This document shows positions 50,088 to 58,174 of a stretch of DNA of 64,000 nt, piece by piece. The DNA is from a virus. How positions within the stretch are numbered: the first letter of the stretch is position 1; each line of letters begins with the position of its first letter. The notes beneath the pieces are model-generated. The model was not told where the DNA came from. It worked only from the letters and a program-made list of their open reading frames with translations, and did no database searches. The DNA lies in the IMG/VR virus record IMGVR_UViG_3300050821_009835, positions 1 through 64,000 of that record. One strand, 5' to 3'. The translations under genes were made by a program, and so were the position numbers.

Positions 50088-51206
50088 ATGGAGCAGAAAT
50101 ACACCTACAAGTTTCGTCTGTACCCAACAAAGGAACAGGAGATTCTCCTGAACAAGCACTTCGGGGCCGTGCGCTGGGTGTGGAACCATTTCCTTGAACG
50201 GAGGCAACGTTTCTATTTAGAAGCCAAAGAGAAGCAGCTTGCTAAGAAGCAACTGTATTATGCAGAGAATTGCTCAGAAGTTGTAAGTCTCAAGAAGTCC
50301 CCAGAAACTCAGTGGTTAAGAGAAGTGGGTGCTCAAAGCCTTCAACAATCGTTGAAAAATCTGGACGCAGCTTATAACAATTTCTTCAAAAAACGAGCCC
50401 AATTCCCTAAATTCAAATGCCGTCACGGGAAGAACACCTTTCGGGACCCACAAGGGGTAGAAGTAGACGACGAGAAACTATACATTGCTAAATTTTCTGA
50501 AGGTATAAAAACAGATAACCACAGAAAAGTGGAAGGGAGAATTAAGCACGCCACAGTAAGTAAGTCTAAATCAGGTAGATATTTTGCTGCGATTATGGTG
50601 GAGCGAGAAATAGCCGGGTTACCTTTAGCAAATTCTCAGATCGGTGTCGATCTAGGATTAACTGATCTGGTAGTAACATCTTCTGGTAGAAAGTACGGAC
50701 GATTAAAAATCCCCAAGAACCTACTTCGAATTCGTCAAAAAGCAATTTCACGAGCAAAGAAAGGCAGTCGAACTCGAGAGAAGGCTCGCTTGACCTTAGC
50801 TCGTTTGCACGAAAAAATTAACAATCGGAGAAGTGATTTCCTCCATAAGATTTCTCGAGAACTTATTGATGAGAACCAAGTCATAGTTTTAGAGAGTTTT
50901 AACGTTAAAGGCATGATGCAAAATCATCACTTGGCTGGGGCTATAGGTAACGCGGCTTGGTCGGATTTTGTCACTATGCTGAAATACAAAGCTGCATGGT
51001 ACGGAAGACAAATTGTTCAAATAGACCGCTGGTTTCCATCGTCGAAGACGTGTGGAAGCTGTGGGTATGTTTTGGAGAGTTTGCCCCTATCTGCCAGATC
51101 TTGGGTTTGTTTCAAATGTGGAAGCAAACATGACCGAGATATCAATGCAGCGAGTAATATACTGAAGCAGGGATTAAATCTGCTTTCCGTGGGAACCACG
51201 GTTTAG
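50088..51206 (+). CDS. tnpB: TnpB, RNA-guided nuclease of the IS200/IS605 (IS1341) type
   Basis: Full-length 372 aa. N-terminal TYKFRLYPTKEQEILL helix-turn region, RuvC catalytic residues D188 (GVDLGL), E269 (VLESFN) and D351 (HDRDINAA), and a zinc finger CGSCG ... CFKCG. Active TnpB uses an omega-RNA from its own 3' end to cut the empty donor site and keep the element. No tnpA is nearby, so it would need a partner in trans. A hairpin at its 3' end fits the omega-RNA/right-end region. Confidence 0.93.
   Translation: MEQKYTYKFRLYPTKEQEILLNKHFGAVRWVWNHFLERRQRFYLEAKEKQLAKKQLYYAENCSEVVSLKKSPETQWLREVGAQSLQQSLKNLDAAYNNFFKKRAQFPKFKCRHGKNTFRDPQGVEVDDEKLYIAKFSEGIKTDNHRKVEGRIKHATVSKSKSGRYFAAIMVEREIAGLPLANSQIGVDLGLTDLVVTSSGRKYGRLKIPKNLLRIRQKAISRAKKGSRTREKARLTLARLHEKINNRRSDFLHKISRELIDENQVIVLESFNVKGMMQNHHLAGAIGNAAWSDFVTMLKYKAAWYGRQIVQIDRWFPSSKTCGSCGYVLESLPLSARSWVCFKCGSKHDRDINAASNILKQGLNLLSVGTTV
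51187..51201 (+). ncRNA. 3' hairpin of tnpB, candidate omega-RNA / right-end structure
   Basis: CCGTGG-GAA-CCACGG, a perfect 6-bp stem ending just before the stop codon (51204-51206). In IS605 elements the omega-RNA covers the last part of tnpB plus the right end. The exact RNA limits and guide cannot be set here; the guide would begin after the right end, within about 51207-51250. Confidence 0.45.
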
Positions 51207-51250
51207 CCGTCTGTCTTGGGTTGAAGTAAGACCTGATTGGGGCGGAATCC

Positions 51251-52996
51251 ATGAAATGGAAGTTCACAAGAAGGAAGTCGCGACCAGTGAGTGAACAAAC
51301 AGCAACAATCATAGCAGCCCTTCAAGCTGATAAAATTCTCCAGGGCAGTTTTATTCTAAAGCAAATTGACGACTTAAAGAATAATCTCCGTTATCGTACA
51401 GATGGTACTTATCTGTCATTTGACGATATGTGGCTAAGTCTTGAAGCACAGATTGACGGGTGCCCAAAGCTGAAATTGGAGACAGCCGTTCCCACCGGAA
51501 CTGAGAATCAATACATTGTCAAATTGGTTCAAATTTTGGAACAGGCCTTAGACGACACTGACCGAGTCGGCCAGAAGATTATCCATTTTGAGTCTAAGTT
51601 AAAGGATGCCAATAGCCAGATCAAGACTCTCCGTGGTGCATTCGTGGTTTGGTACACACTGGCTGCGTTCGAGATTCTATCACAACGGGGTATTACACTT
51701 CCAACGACTAATCTGAGACCGCTGGCCGAGTCTGAATTCGCTCGATTGATGGGTGGAACTGTACAGACTGTTGAGTCATTGCTTGGGGCGGTTAAAGCAT
51801 CCATAGATCGTCTGAAACTTCACAAGAAAACTCAGCAAGAGAAGTTTGATTTGGGTAAAGATCAGGCTAATGCAAGTTGGACTAGCAGTTTTCCTGCCTT
51901 TGGTTCCACAATAGGTGAATCGGAACCCGAGCAAACTGAAGAGGTGGAAGAACCCGCAGATGAAGATACCCCCGCTTTTATGACTATAACGCCTAAAGTG
52001 ATCCCAGCGCCCGTTTATCGTCAAGCATCAAATGGTGGGGTAGAAACTAGCGAAGGCGTTCCTGTTGTTCGCGGGGATGAAAATGGCCTGCCTAAATTGG
52101 TTATCAGCAATGCTCCAGTAGCAGTTCAGACTTTTCAAGGCGCACCAGGCCCATCTTTAACTGTTGCTGTTGTCCCGGATGAGAAATATGACGCTCTTAA
52201 AGAAGCTGTCAAGGCAGGCCCAGTAGACGCTCAACAATTCGCTGCTTTATTGAGCGACGAACCTGTCAAATTGAAACCAGCCAAGATTACAAAAGATCCA
52301 AGCACGATCAAAGCGAAAAATACGGCTATTCTGACATTTGTAATGCCCGATGTTGCTATTGTAGTCGACCGTGTTAAGGATGGTTTACCAGAGAAGATTA
52401 AATGCGTTGTTTGTGATCGTCGAATTCGTGTAGGACAAAAGATGTTTGAACGAGATGGTGGTTGGGCGCACGCGGTACAAGTAGAATGCGAAACGTCGAC
52501 AAAAACAGTTAAACCTCCGCAGTTACCATTCGGAGACAGCCCAGATGCTCCTCCCCAGACGAAACCTCTTGAATCTGTCGGGCCAATTAAAGCTACTGTA
52601 GTCGGCACTGGTGACACGTCCCAGGATACCATCATCGCCCAGATGACAAAAGAGAACCCGATTATCGAGACTCTGAAGGCGAATCCTGTCCTTGCGACTT
52701 TGAATCCGACCTTAGCTGTGAAAGCGGCTATGATGCAAAGTCCCGTACCTGATGAATTAAACGACCTTCTTGACAAAGCGCGCAAGGTTACTATGTCTCC
52801 GGAAGAAACCGAAGAACAACGTCGTAGTTTCACAGCGGGGAATGTAGCTCTTGATACGGGACGTTCTTTGGAGCAAGTTCGTCAGGATGTAGATAGGGTG
52901 GCGGAAGCAATAAAGATTGACGAACCTCTTGTGTCTGAAGTACAGAATATTCCGCCGCGCAAACGGATTGCTTTTTTAGAGGATGAAGTGATATGA
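51251..52996 (+). CDS. Large hypothetical protein with C-terminal zinc-like motif (581 aa)
   Basis: N-terminal 220 residues helical and coiled-coil-like (LVQILEQALDDTDRVGQKIIHFESKLKD). The middle is Pro/Val/Glu-rich linker. Residues around 385-420 hold CVVCDRRIRVGQKMF ... GGWAHAVQVEC, a possible zinc-binding treble-clef. A 'RKRIAFLEDEVI' end overlaps the next gene by 4 nt. No known family; possibly a scaffold or regulator. TnpB inserted just upstream leaves its start at 51251 intact. Confidence 0.7.
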   Translation: MKWKFTRRKSRPVSEQTATIIAALQADKILQGSFILKQIDDLKNNLRYRTDGTYLSFDDMWLSLEAQIDGCPKLKLETAVPTGTENQYIVKLVQILEQALDDTDRVGQKIIHFESKLKDANSQIKTLRGAFVVWYTLAAFEILSQRGITLPTTNLRPLAESEFARLMGGTVQTVESLLGAVKASIDRLKLHKKTQQEKFDLGKDQANASWTSSFPAFGSTIGESEPEQTEEVEEPADEDTPAFMTITPKVIPAPVYRQASNGGVETSEGVPVVRGDENGLPKLVISNAPVAVQTFQGAPGPSLTVAVVPDEKYDALKEAVKAGPVDAQQFAALLSDEPVKLKPAKITKDPSTIKAKNTAILTFVMPDVAIVVDRVKDGLPEKIKCVVCDRRIRVGQKMFERDGGWAHAVQVECETSTKTVKPPQLPFGDSPDAPPQTKPLESVGPIKATVVGTGDTSQDTIIAQMTKENPIIETLKANPVLATLNPTLAVKAAMMQSPVPDELNDLLDKARKVTMSPEETEEQRRSFTAGNVALDTGRSLEQVRQDVDRVAEAIKIDEPLVSEVQNIPPRKRIAFLEDEVI

Positions 52997-53730
52997 GCTT
53001 AGGACCAATCGATATCTGCTTCAGTTGTAATATTGGCGAGTGTGATAAGTGCGATGGTTACACTATCATGAAACACGTTTGCCAGCACGGATGCAGCGTG
53101 AAAGAGTTTGTAGACAAACCTGCGCATGTTGCCTATTTGTATCTCTGGGAGTTCTATGATGAGATCGATGACGACCAACATCGGCTAGAAAAATTGACCC
53201 AAGATTATTTCGATGTGATGCAAAAAGCACCCGGATCAAGCCACAATCATCAAGCCTGGCAGGGTGGTTACTTACACCATGTCATGGAGTGCCTCAATAT
53301 TGGTGCTCAACTGTACAACACACTTAATCAGCTTCGTCCGTTACCATTCACTCGGAAAGATGCGTTGGTTGTGATGTTTTTGCACGATATTGAAAAACCA
53401 TTTAAGGACAGCCCAACGATGGTTAGCCCGCTAGGAAAATCTTGGAATGAATATTGTGAATGGGCACAAGCAACTGTTTTGGCACCTTGGAATTCATTTG
53501 ACTGGAAAATGGTACGGCGTCAGTTTAGAAAAGACATCATCAACCGTCTCGGTATTGAACTAACAAAGGAACAATGGGCAGCACTGGAATATGTAGAAGG
53601 TGAGCGGGAAGATTACACACCGGGCAAACGTTTAATGAATGAACTCTGTGCATTTTGCCATTGTATTGATGTCCTTAGTGCTCGCTTGTGGCACGATAAA
53701 GGGAAGGAACAGAAATGGCAACAGCTGTAA
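52993..53730 (+). CDS. HD-domain phosphohydrolase with N-terminal Cys cluster (245 aa)
   Basis: C9-x2-C12-x4-C17-x2-C20 plus C30 and C34 make a zinc cluster. The HD domain follows: GYLHHVMECL (H95, H96), then FLHDIEKP with the H131-D132 dyad, and a distal CHCIDVLSARLWHD. HD enzymes hydrolyse phosphate esters of nucleotides or cyclic nucleotides. The substrate cannot be told. The next ATG overlaps its last 16 nt. Confidence 0.8.
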   Translation: MSLGPIDICFSCNIGECDKCDGYTIMKHVCQHGCSVKEFVDKPAHVAYLYLWEFYDEIDDDQHRLEKLTQDYFDVMQKAPGSSHNHQAWQGGYLHHVMECLNIGAQLYNTLNQLRPLPFTRKDALVVMFLHDIEKPFKDSPTMVSPLGKSWNEYCEWAQATVLAPWNSFDWKMVRRQFRKDIINRLGIELTKEQWAALEYVEGEREDYTPGKRLMNELCAFCHCIDVLSARLWHDKGKEQKWQQL

Positions 53731-53924
53731 GTGTCTTCATCGAAATAGTCAGATTGAACAATCCTGGGCCAGTCTTGGGCTTGGTTTACTATGGCAACAA
53801 GTGCGTAGGACGTGTCCATCTAGAAGACAACGAGGGGTTAGTTTTCGTTCCTGAGGGATCCAGCCGTCTTAACGCAGAACTCTTGATTGCGATTGCAGAA
53901 ATTCTGAACCACTGGGCGAGCTAA
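53715..53924 (+). CDS. Hypothetical protein (69 aa)
   Basis: Compact alpha/beta (SVFIEIVRLNNPGPVLGLVYYG ... LLIAIAEILNHWAS). Coupled with both neighbours by overlap. Unknown. Confidence 0.65.
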   Translation: MATAVSVFIEIVRLNNPGPVLGLVYYGNKCVGRVHLEDNEGLVFVPEGSSRLNAELLIAIAEILNHWAS

Positions 53925-54220
53925 TGGCAGATACAAGACCACCTATTCCACAGAATTTTAAGTGGTATTCCGTTTGTTCTGGGCATAGTTGTACTAATCC
54001 AGAACACAACCATGGAAACTGTTTTAGATATTGCTCCGACTGCCCTCGTTGTAACACTGGTCATTGGGTTAATGACGAACTCCAAGAATTAAACAGCTGG
54101 CTGTACAAACAAAACCCAAAACTCTGGCGAAAATGGGCCAACAGAGAGACACACCCTGCGGAGCCGGGGCATGCAGCCCGTCATTTTCTGGAAAGTGTGT
54201 TTCCGAAACTGATAAAATGA
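53924..54220 (+). CDS. Cys-rich protein (98 aa)
   Basis: Nine His/Cys residues in VCSGHSCTNPEHNHGNCF ... CSDCPRCNTGHW suggest one or two zinc sites. C-terminal half helical with many Trp. TAATG start. Confidence 0.65.
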   Translation: MADTRPPIPQNFKWYSVCSGHSCTNPEHNHGNCFRYCSDCPRCNTGHWVNDELQELNSWLYKQNPKLWRKWANRETHPAEPGHAARHFLESVFPKLIK

Positions 54221-54681
54221 TCAACCTGATCGTACAACAATTCGATGGCCCCACTATAATAGATCTGGCACCTATTTTACATCTTATTGAAGGAACGGTA
54301 AACGTTCATTGGATGAATTCTCATGCTGAACAAATTCTCATAGAGAAACATCGTGGTCGAGATTTTCTTCTTCATGTTGATAATCTGACTATCATGGAAA
54401 AATCGGCTACCGCATTGGGCTTAAACTATGTTTTAGATTCGAATGTCTACCAATCTGGGTTAGCTGCCCTCATTCATCAAAAGATTGCGAACTGGCGTGC
54501 TTTTACGGAGGGTGTGGGATCTTCGGTGTCTCGTAGTATCCTTACTAGATTATCCGCTGATTCAATCCGCAAAGGTGGTCGTCCTCGATTAGCAGCAATT
54601 GCTGCGGAAAGCGTATTAGAAAATATGAATCCAATTGACGCGGACGTATTACTGCGGATTGCAGCTTTAAACGCGAGGTGA
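54217..54681 (+). CDS. Hypothetical protein (154 aa)
   Basis: ATGA overlap fixes ATG 54217; the longer frame upstream is a shadow of the Cys-rich gene. Mixed alpha/beta with a basic RKGGRPRLAA segment near the end. No family recognised. Confidence 0.65.
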   Translation: MINLIVQQFDGPTIIDLAPILHLIEGTVNVHWMNSHAEQILIEKHRGRDFLLHVDNLTIMEKSATALGLNYVLDSNVYQSGLAALIHQKIANWRAFTEGVGSSVSRSILTRLSADSIRKGGRPRLAAIAAESVLENMNPIDADVLLRIAALNAR

Positions 54682-54684
54682 TTA

Positions 54685-54954
54685 GTGCTCGACACTGAAG
54701 ATGCTATCTCAGAAAAATTTCTGGATATTAAGATTTTTATGCGCATTGGTTCGGATGGTCAACCTCAACTTATCCGTATGGAACCTATGGTTACGGCAGA
54801 CAACACGTTCATTCCAAGTATGGTTCGCGTATACATTGATGAAGAATCAACCCCCACAGTTTTAACCCGTGATGCGGCGTATCTAATGCTAGAAAACACA
54901 AACTGTGTACCCATTGAAGAAGCAATGCGGTATAAACATTTGATGAGGAACTGA
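54685..54954 (+). CDS. Hypothetical protein (89 aa)
   Basis: GTG 54685 with GAGGTGA 7 nt upstream is a good start. Beta-rich, acidic. Unknown. Confidence 0.62.
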   Translation: MLDTEDAISEKFLDIKIFMRIGSDGQPQLIRMEPMVTADNTFIPSMVRVYIDEESTPTVLTRDAAYLMLENTNCVPIEEAMRYKHLMRN

Positions 54955-54957
54955 TCC

Positions 54958-55128
54958 ATGTTAGATAGCTTATTTCTCAAATGGCAGTTTATGTCTATGG
55001 CCGACCAGGAGAACGGTAAACAGGCAGAACTTGATAATGATTACGAGATTCTGCAAGAGCAAATACGGGGGCACAAACGATGCTACGTCAATCTGGGATT
55101 GGAGGCGCAAGGCGTTTGCAATGGCTAG
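54958..55128 (+). CDS. Hypothetical protein (56 aa)
   Basis: Frame from ATG 54958, with GAGGAACTGATCC upstream. Helical and acidic in the middle (AELDNDYEILQEQI). Overlaps the next gene by 8 nt. Coding potential is modest. Confidence 0.5.
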   Translation: MLDSLFLKWQFMSMADQENGKQAELDNDYEILQEQIRGHKRCYVNLGLEAQGVCNG

Positions 55129-55300
55129 TATTTCAAAAATTCGAGAGGCAGTGGACAAACTTGTCGTCCCGGAGCAGCTGGGCATGAAAATGCTTGTACC
55201 CATGTCTGAAGTATTCGGTGCCCTCCGTGAATATGCCTTAAAATACGGCTACAAGATGCGAGATCTACACGAACTTAACAAGGCTACCCGTAGTCTATGA
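55121..55300 (+). CDS. Hypothetical helical protein (59 aa)
   Basis: Starts at ATG 55121 inside the previous stop. Helical (SKIREAVDKLVVP ... SEVFGALREYALKYGYKM) with a Tyr-rich end. Unknown. Confidence 0.55.
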   Translation: MASISKIREAVDKLVVPEQLGMKMLVPMSEVFGALREYALKYGYKMRDLHELNKATRSL

Positions 55301-55602
55301 ATGATGCTATGAGTGACGCTCTTAAAGAACGAACCGAACGCGGCGAAATCATCAAAGCGTTCGATGTCAGCATTGACAATGATATCAACACTTTCGGGGA
55401 GAACATCATCGTTCTTGCTTTAGATATTACAGAGGCTCAGGTCATTGCGCACGAAGCTGTCAGTGCGTTAAATGAGATGACCAAACGGACGGACCTTCGA
55501 GTGAAGGGTGTCAATGAGCAGTGTTTCGTAGTTGCGCCGGAACTTGGGTTTAAGGTAGAAACCTGGATTGAACGTCTCAAGATTGCGTTAGAAGACGACT
55601 AA
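55297..55602 (+). CDS. Hypothetical protein (101 aa)
   Basis: ATGA start. Alternating strands and helices (NIIVLALDITEAQVIAHEAV), a ferredoxin-like pattern by eye. Unknown. Confidence 0.62.
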   Translation: MNDAMSDALKERTERGEIIKAFDVSIDNDINTFGENIIVLALDITEAQVIAHEAVSALNEMTKRTDLRVKGVNEQCFVVAPELGFKVETWIERLKIALEDD

Positions 55603-55616
55603 CGGAACCCATTAAC

Positions 55617-55715
55617 ATGTGGCTCAGAACCTGCCCTCTGTGTGGTCGTGAACTTCACAAAGCGACACTAAAGGAAGTTCTGCGCTGCTTGTGCGGTTGG
55701 GTTTGGGGAGCGTAA
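55617..55715 (+). CDS. Zinc-ribbon micro-protein (32 aa)
   Basis: WLRTCPLCGRELHKATLKEVLRCLCGW: two C-x-C type pairs 17 residues apart make a complete mini zinc ribbon. It stops on the base before the phosphatase ATG, which supports a real gene. Confidence 0.55.
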   Translation: MWLRTCPLCGRELHKATLKEVLRCLCGWVWGA

Positions 55716-56381
55716 ATGCCTGAAACAGAACAACAAAATTGGTTCGATAAAGTTCCCACATCTCGGATTACCGACAACATTTTCTTAAGTGGCTACAAGC
55801 CCGCAGCGGATCTTTGGTCGGCGAATCCTCTTGGAATAACCCATGTTTTGAATGTCTCTACGAACGAACCATATTTGCAAGCCGAAGGTATCTCTTACAT
55901 GGATTGTCCTTTCCATGATGGCCATCCTATTCCAGAAGATAAATTTGCAGCATGCATGGCCTTTATGCAATCTGCTTGTGAAAGCGGGGGTAAGATCCTA
56001 GTGCATTGTGCCGCAGGTATATCTCGTTCTGCTACCACCGTTGCAGCATATCTGCATTACAGTAAGCAGATGGAGTTAAACGATGCTCTCACTTATATAA
56101 TGGCTTGTCGACCAATTGTGAACCCGGCTGTTGCAACGTTGAATAGTGCCCGTAAGATGTTGAGGGCATGGCCCTACGATGGGTCTATGTCGGAGGTATC
56201 GGAGGACAAGAAACTTCTGGAAGATGCAATCCTTCAATTCATCATCAACAAAGCGAAGGATTCTCACCCCAATTCAGAATGCCCAGTTCGTGTCATGTTA
56301 CTGCGTGAGAATCCTGGAAAATTGGGTGCAAATACTCCTCGTCACACCATAAAATGTAACTGTTCACCCAAATCTAAGTAA
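55716..56381 (+). CDS. Dual-specificity protein phosphatase (221 aa)
   Basis: Active-site loop VHCAAGISRS with C98 and R104; the general acid is probably D68 (PFHDGHP). N-terminal RITDNIFLSGYKPA is typical of VH1-like phosphatases. The last 60 residues are extra and Pro/Asn-rich. It could reverse Ser/Thr/Tyr phosphorylation of host or phage proteins or capped RNA. Such enzymes are known in some large phages and viruses; target unknown. Confidence 0.88.
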   Translation: MPETEQQNWFDKVPTSRITDNIFLSGYKPAADLWSANPLGITHVLNVSTNEPYLQAEGISYMDCPFHDGHPIPEDKFAACMAFMQSACESGGKILVHCAAGISRSATTVAAYLHYSKQMELNDALTYIMACRPIVNPAVATLNSARKMLRAWPYDGSMSEVSEDKKLLEDAILQFIINKAKDSHPNSECPVRVMLLRENPGKLGANTPRHTIKCNCSPKSK

Positions 56382-56405
56382 TAGGGTACCTGGAGGCATA
56401 AACCA

Positions 56406-56762
56406 ATGTCTGAAGGAACAGTAACATTAGAATCAGTAAAATCCACAACGAATTGTGACGATGATTATAAGGCCCAGCAAATGGAGCAAGTTAAGGTATT
56501 CCAAGTATTCCAAACCACTCCCTGGGAACACGTTCAGTTGTTCTTACTCGCTCGATACCCGCGCCTCTTTATGTTCATTTGGGGCAGTGAAATTCTGGAC
56601 TGTCTGGAAAGTCTATATAGTCTGGACAGTCCAGAAGATCCCGAGGAATTTGAAAACAACAAAGTCATAATGAATTATTTGCGGAAGCGTTCCAATCACG
56701 CACAAATTGGCAACAAGAAATCGGTTGAGAAGATTAAACTGATTCCTCAGGCCGGGCAATAA
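56406..56762 (+). CDS. Hypothetical protein (118 aa)
   Basis: Preceded by TGGAGG. Aromatic-rich middle (HVQLFLLARYPRLFMFIWGSEILDCLESLY), acidic stretch, basic end. Contains a 10-bp inverted repeat (56595-56634). Unknown. Confidence 0.62.
   Translation: MSEGTVTLESVKSTTNCDDDYKAQQMEQVKVFQVFQTTPWEHVQLFLLARYPRLFMFIWGSEILDCLESLYSLDSPEDPEEFENNKVIMNYLRKRSNHAQIGNKKSVEKIKLIPQAGQ
56595..56634. repeat. Perfect 10-bp inverted repeat inside a coding gene
   Basis: CTGGACTGTC (56595-56604) and GACAGTCCAG (56625-56634) with a 20-nt AT-rich centre. Encodes two similar LDxLES/LDSPED phrases, so may be a duplication by-product or a structured RNA or protein site. Confidence 0.6.
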
Positions 56763-56776
56763 AGTCAATTCCCCTA

Positions 56777-56790
56777 CCTCTAAGTAGAGG
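56777..56790 (+). promoter_or_regulatory. Hairpin with the ribosome site in its 3' arm
   Basis: CCTCT-AAGT-AGAGG: 5-bp stem with 4-nt loop, the 3' arm holding AGAGG, 6 nt before ATG 56797. Similar to 10592-10619. Confidence 0.4.
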
Positions 56791-56796
56791 GATTTC

Positions 56797-57339
56797 ATGC
56801 CTGTCGAGAAAGAAAAAAGCTCCAAGGGAATTGCTACAGAAATTAAGGCTCCGGGTATATATGATGCCGCAAGCAAATATACCATCTTCCTTGCTGGAGC
56901 AATTGACCAAGGAAAATCTGTCGATTGGCAAAAAGAAGTCGCTCAGGCTCTGTCTGAATTTGATATTCTCATCTTAAATCCCCGCCGTGACGACTGGGAT
57001 AGTTTGGAGCAATCGGCTGATAATGCCCAGTTTGCTCAACAAGTGACCTGGGAACATGACGCGATGAAGGCAGCAGACCTCATTATCTTCGTCTTCCTCA
57101 AAGACAGCAAAGCCCCGATTACATTCTATGAGATGGGCCGCTTCGGACGGGAGAAGACCGCGCTGGTTTGTGCCGAAGAAGGTTTCTACAGACAGGGCAA
57201 CCTCGATGTTTATTGCCGGTTGGATGACATACCAATCTACCACAACTTAGAAGCCATGCTAGAGGATCTCAAGAACGTCCTCTCGAAACATTTCGGTGGT
57301 CCGGTTGGCCCTTTCATCAATCCGAATGCAGAGGCTTAA
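56797..57339 (+). CDS. Nucleoside 2-deoxyribosyltransferase-like protein (180 aa)
   Basis: TIFLAGAID, then DWQKEVAQAL, ILNPRRDDWD, QQVTWEHDAMKAADLIIFVF and PITFYEMGRFG match the deoxyribosyltransferase-like family (Pfam 'Nuc_deoxyrib_tr_2' pattern), with the catalytic Glu in the YEMGRF motif. Role may be in nucleotide salvage or base modification. The adjacent Nudix, DUF5664 and HD genes would fit nucleotide-pool control. Confidence 0.85.
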   Translation: MPVEKEKSSKGIATEIKAPGIYDAASKYTIFLAGAIDQGKSVDWQKEVAQALSEFDILILNPRRDDWDSLEQSADNAQFAQQVTWEHDAMKAADLIIFVFLKDSKAPITFYEMGRFGREKTALVCAEEGFYRQGNLDVYCRLDDIPIYHNLEAMLEDLKNVLSKHFGGPVGPFINPNAEA

Positions 57340-57705
57340 ATGCTCTTCGTCTTGACTGCGGTTGAAGGCAAAGAAGAACGTCCAGTGGCAGTTGTCGATA
57401 ACGAACAGACAGCTAACAACTGGGTTGCTGAGGGCAAAACTCACAATTGGATACCTTTTGAGCTGAACGATGTGGGTGGGTTAGGAACCTACACCCCCTT
57501 CAAGCCAGCCCCGGGATCCCCCGCTGAAGCTGAAGCCAAGAAGCGTGAACAAGAACACCAGCAGTTGCAGAAAACTCAAGAACTAGTGGGGCAGTTGCAG
57601 GAAGCCAACAAGAAATTGCTTAAAATTCTTCGCAGCAAAGGTGTTAAGATCCCCGGTTTGACTGCTAGCCAGTTGTTGACACCTGCCCATGAGTGGAGTA
57701 TTTAA
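57340..57705 (+). CDS. Coiled-coil protein (121 aa)
   Basis: Starts on the base after the previous stop. Residues 70-105 (EAEAKKREQEHQQLQKTQEL ... LLKILRSKG) are a clear coiled coil. N-terminal 60 residues globular. Unknown. Confidence 0.65.
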   Translation: MLFVLTAVEGKEERPVAVVDNEQTANNWVAEGKTHNWIPFELNDVGGLGTYTPFKPAPGSPAEAEAKKREQEHQQLQKTQELVGQLQEANKKLLKILRSKGVKIPGLTASQLLTPAHEWSI

Positions 57706-57709
57706 CAGT

Positions 57710-57871
57710 ATGAAGAAATGCATCTTGTGCTCGGATAAGGCCAAAAAAGGCAGTGTCTACTGCACTAAGTGCGAAATTCGTGTTCACGTTTCAGGAGACA
57801 TTGCTCCCAAGGGTACATTCAAGAAAACTGTTACGGGTCGTGCCAAAGTTGTTCGCACAGCGGAGGCCTAA
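57710..57871 (+). CDS. Zinc-ribbon protein (53 aa)
   Basis: MKKCILCSDKAKKGSVYCTKCEIRVHV is a four-Cys zinc ribbon; basic C-terminus. ATG 57710 follows the preceding stop; an in-frame ATG at 57689 would add 7 residues. Confidence 0.6.
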   Translation: MKKCILCSDKAKKGSVYCTKCEIRVHVSGDIAPKGTFKKTVTGRAKVVRTAEA

Positions 57872-58174
57872 ATGGTCGTATGGGCATGGTTTGGCTGGTG
57901 GAGAAGTTGGATTAGTATTCTGGCTGTGTATCGGTTCCTGAAAGACCCGCATGGTGTGGCTTTCCACACCACTCGTTGGGTGGGCGGAACGGTAGCGAAA
58001 CTTGCCGTTCTCGTTCTTATCATTGTAGTTTCAGCCAACATCTGGGCGTTTAGTGAGCGGTTCATTTTCCACGTACCTAAACAAGAGATCATACGAAAAA
58101 TGTATAGGATTGATGACGCCCTAGAGCACTGGAGCAGCGTCGTGGTTCAGAAGTTGAACAGAAAGTTAATATAA
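57872..58174 (+). CDS. Membrane protein (100 aa)
   Basis: Trp-rich N-terminus and a strong transmembrane segment (about 43-60: KLAVLVLIIVVSANIWAF). Polar helical end. Starts immediately after the previous stop, and its stop overlaps iscU (TAATG). Function unknown. Confidence 0.65.
   Translation: MVVWAWFGWWRSWISILAVYRFLKDPHGVAFHTTRWVGGTVAKLAVLVLIIVVSANIWAFSERFIFHVPKQEIIRKMYRIDDALEHWSSVVVQKLNRKLI

Noticed and set aside
51207-51250. Rho-independent terminator after tnpB
   Set aside because: The hairpin at 51187-51201 has no following T-run, so it fits an IS end or omega-RNA better than a terminator.
52231-52833. Minus-strand 200-aa open frame
   Set aside because: Antisense shadow of the 581-aa gene; Ser/Arg/Val-rich sequence without motifs and no start signal.
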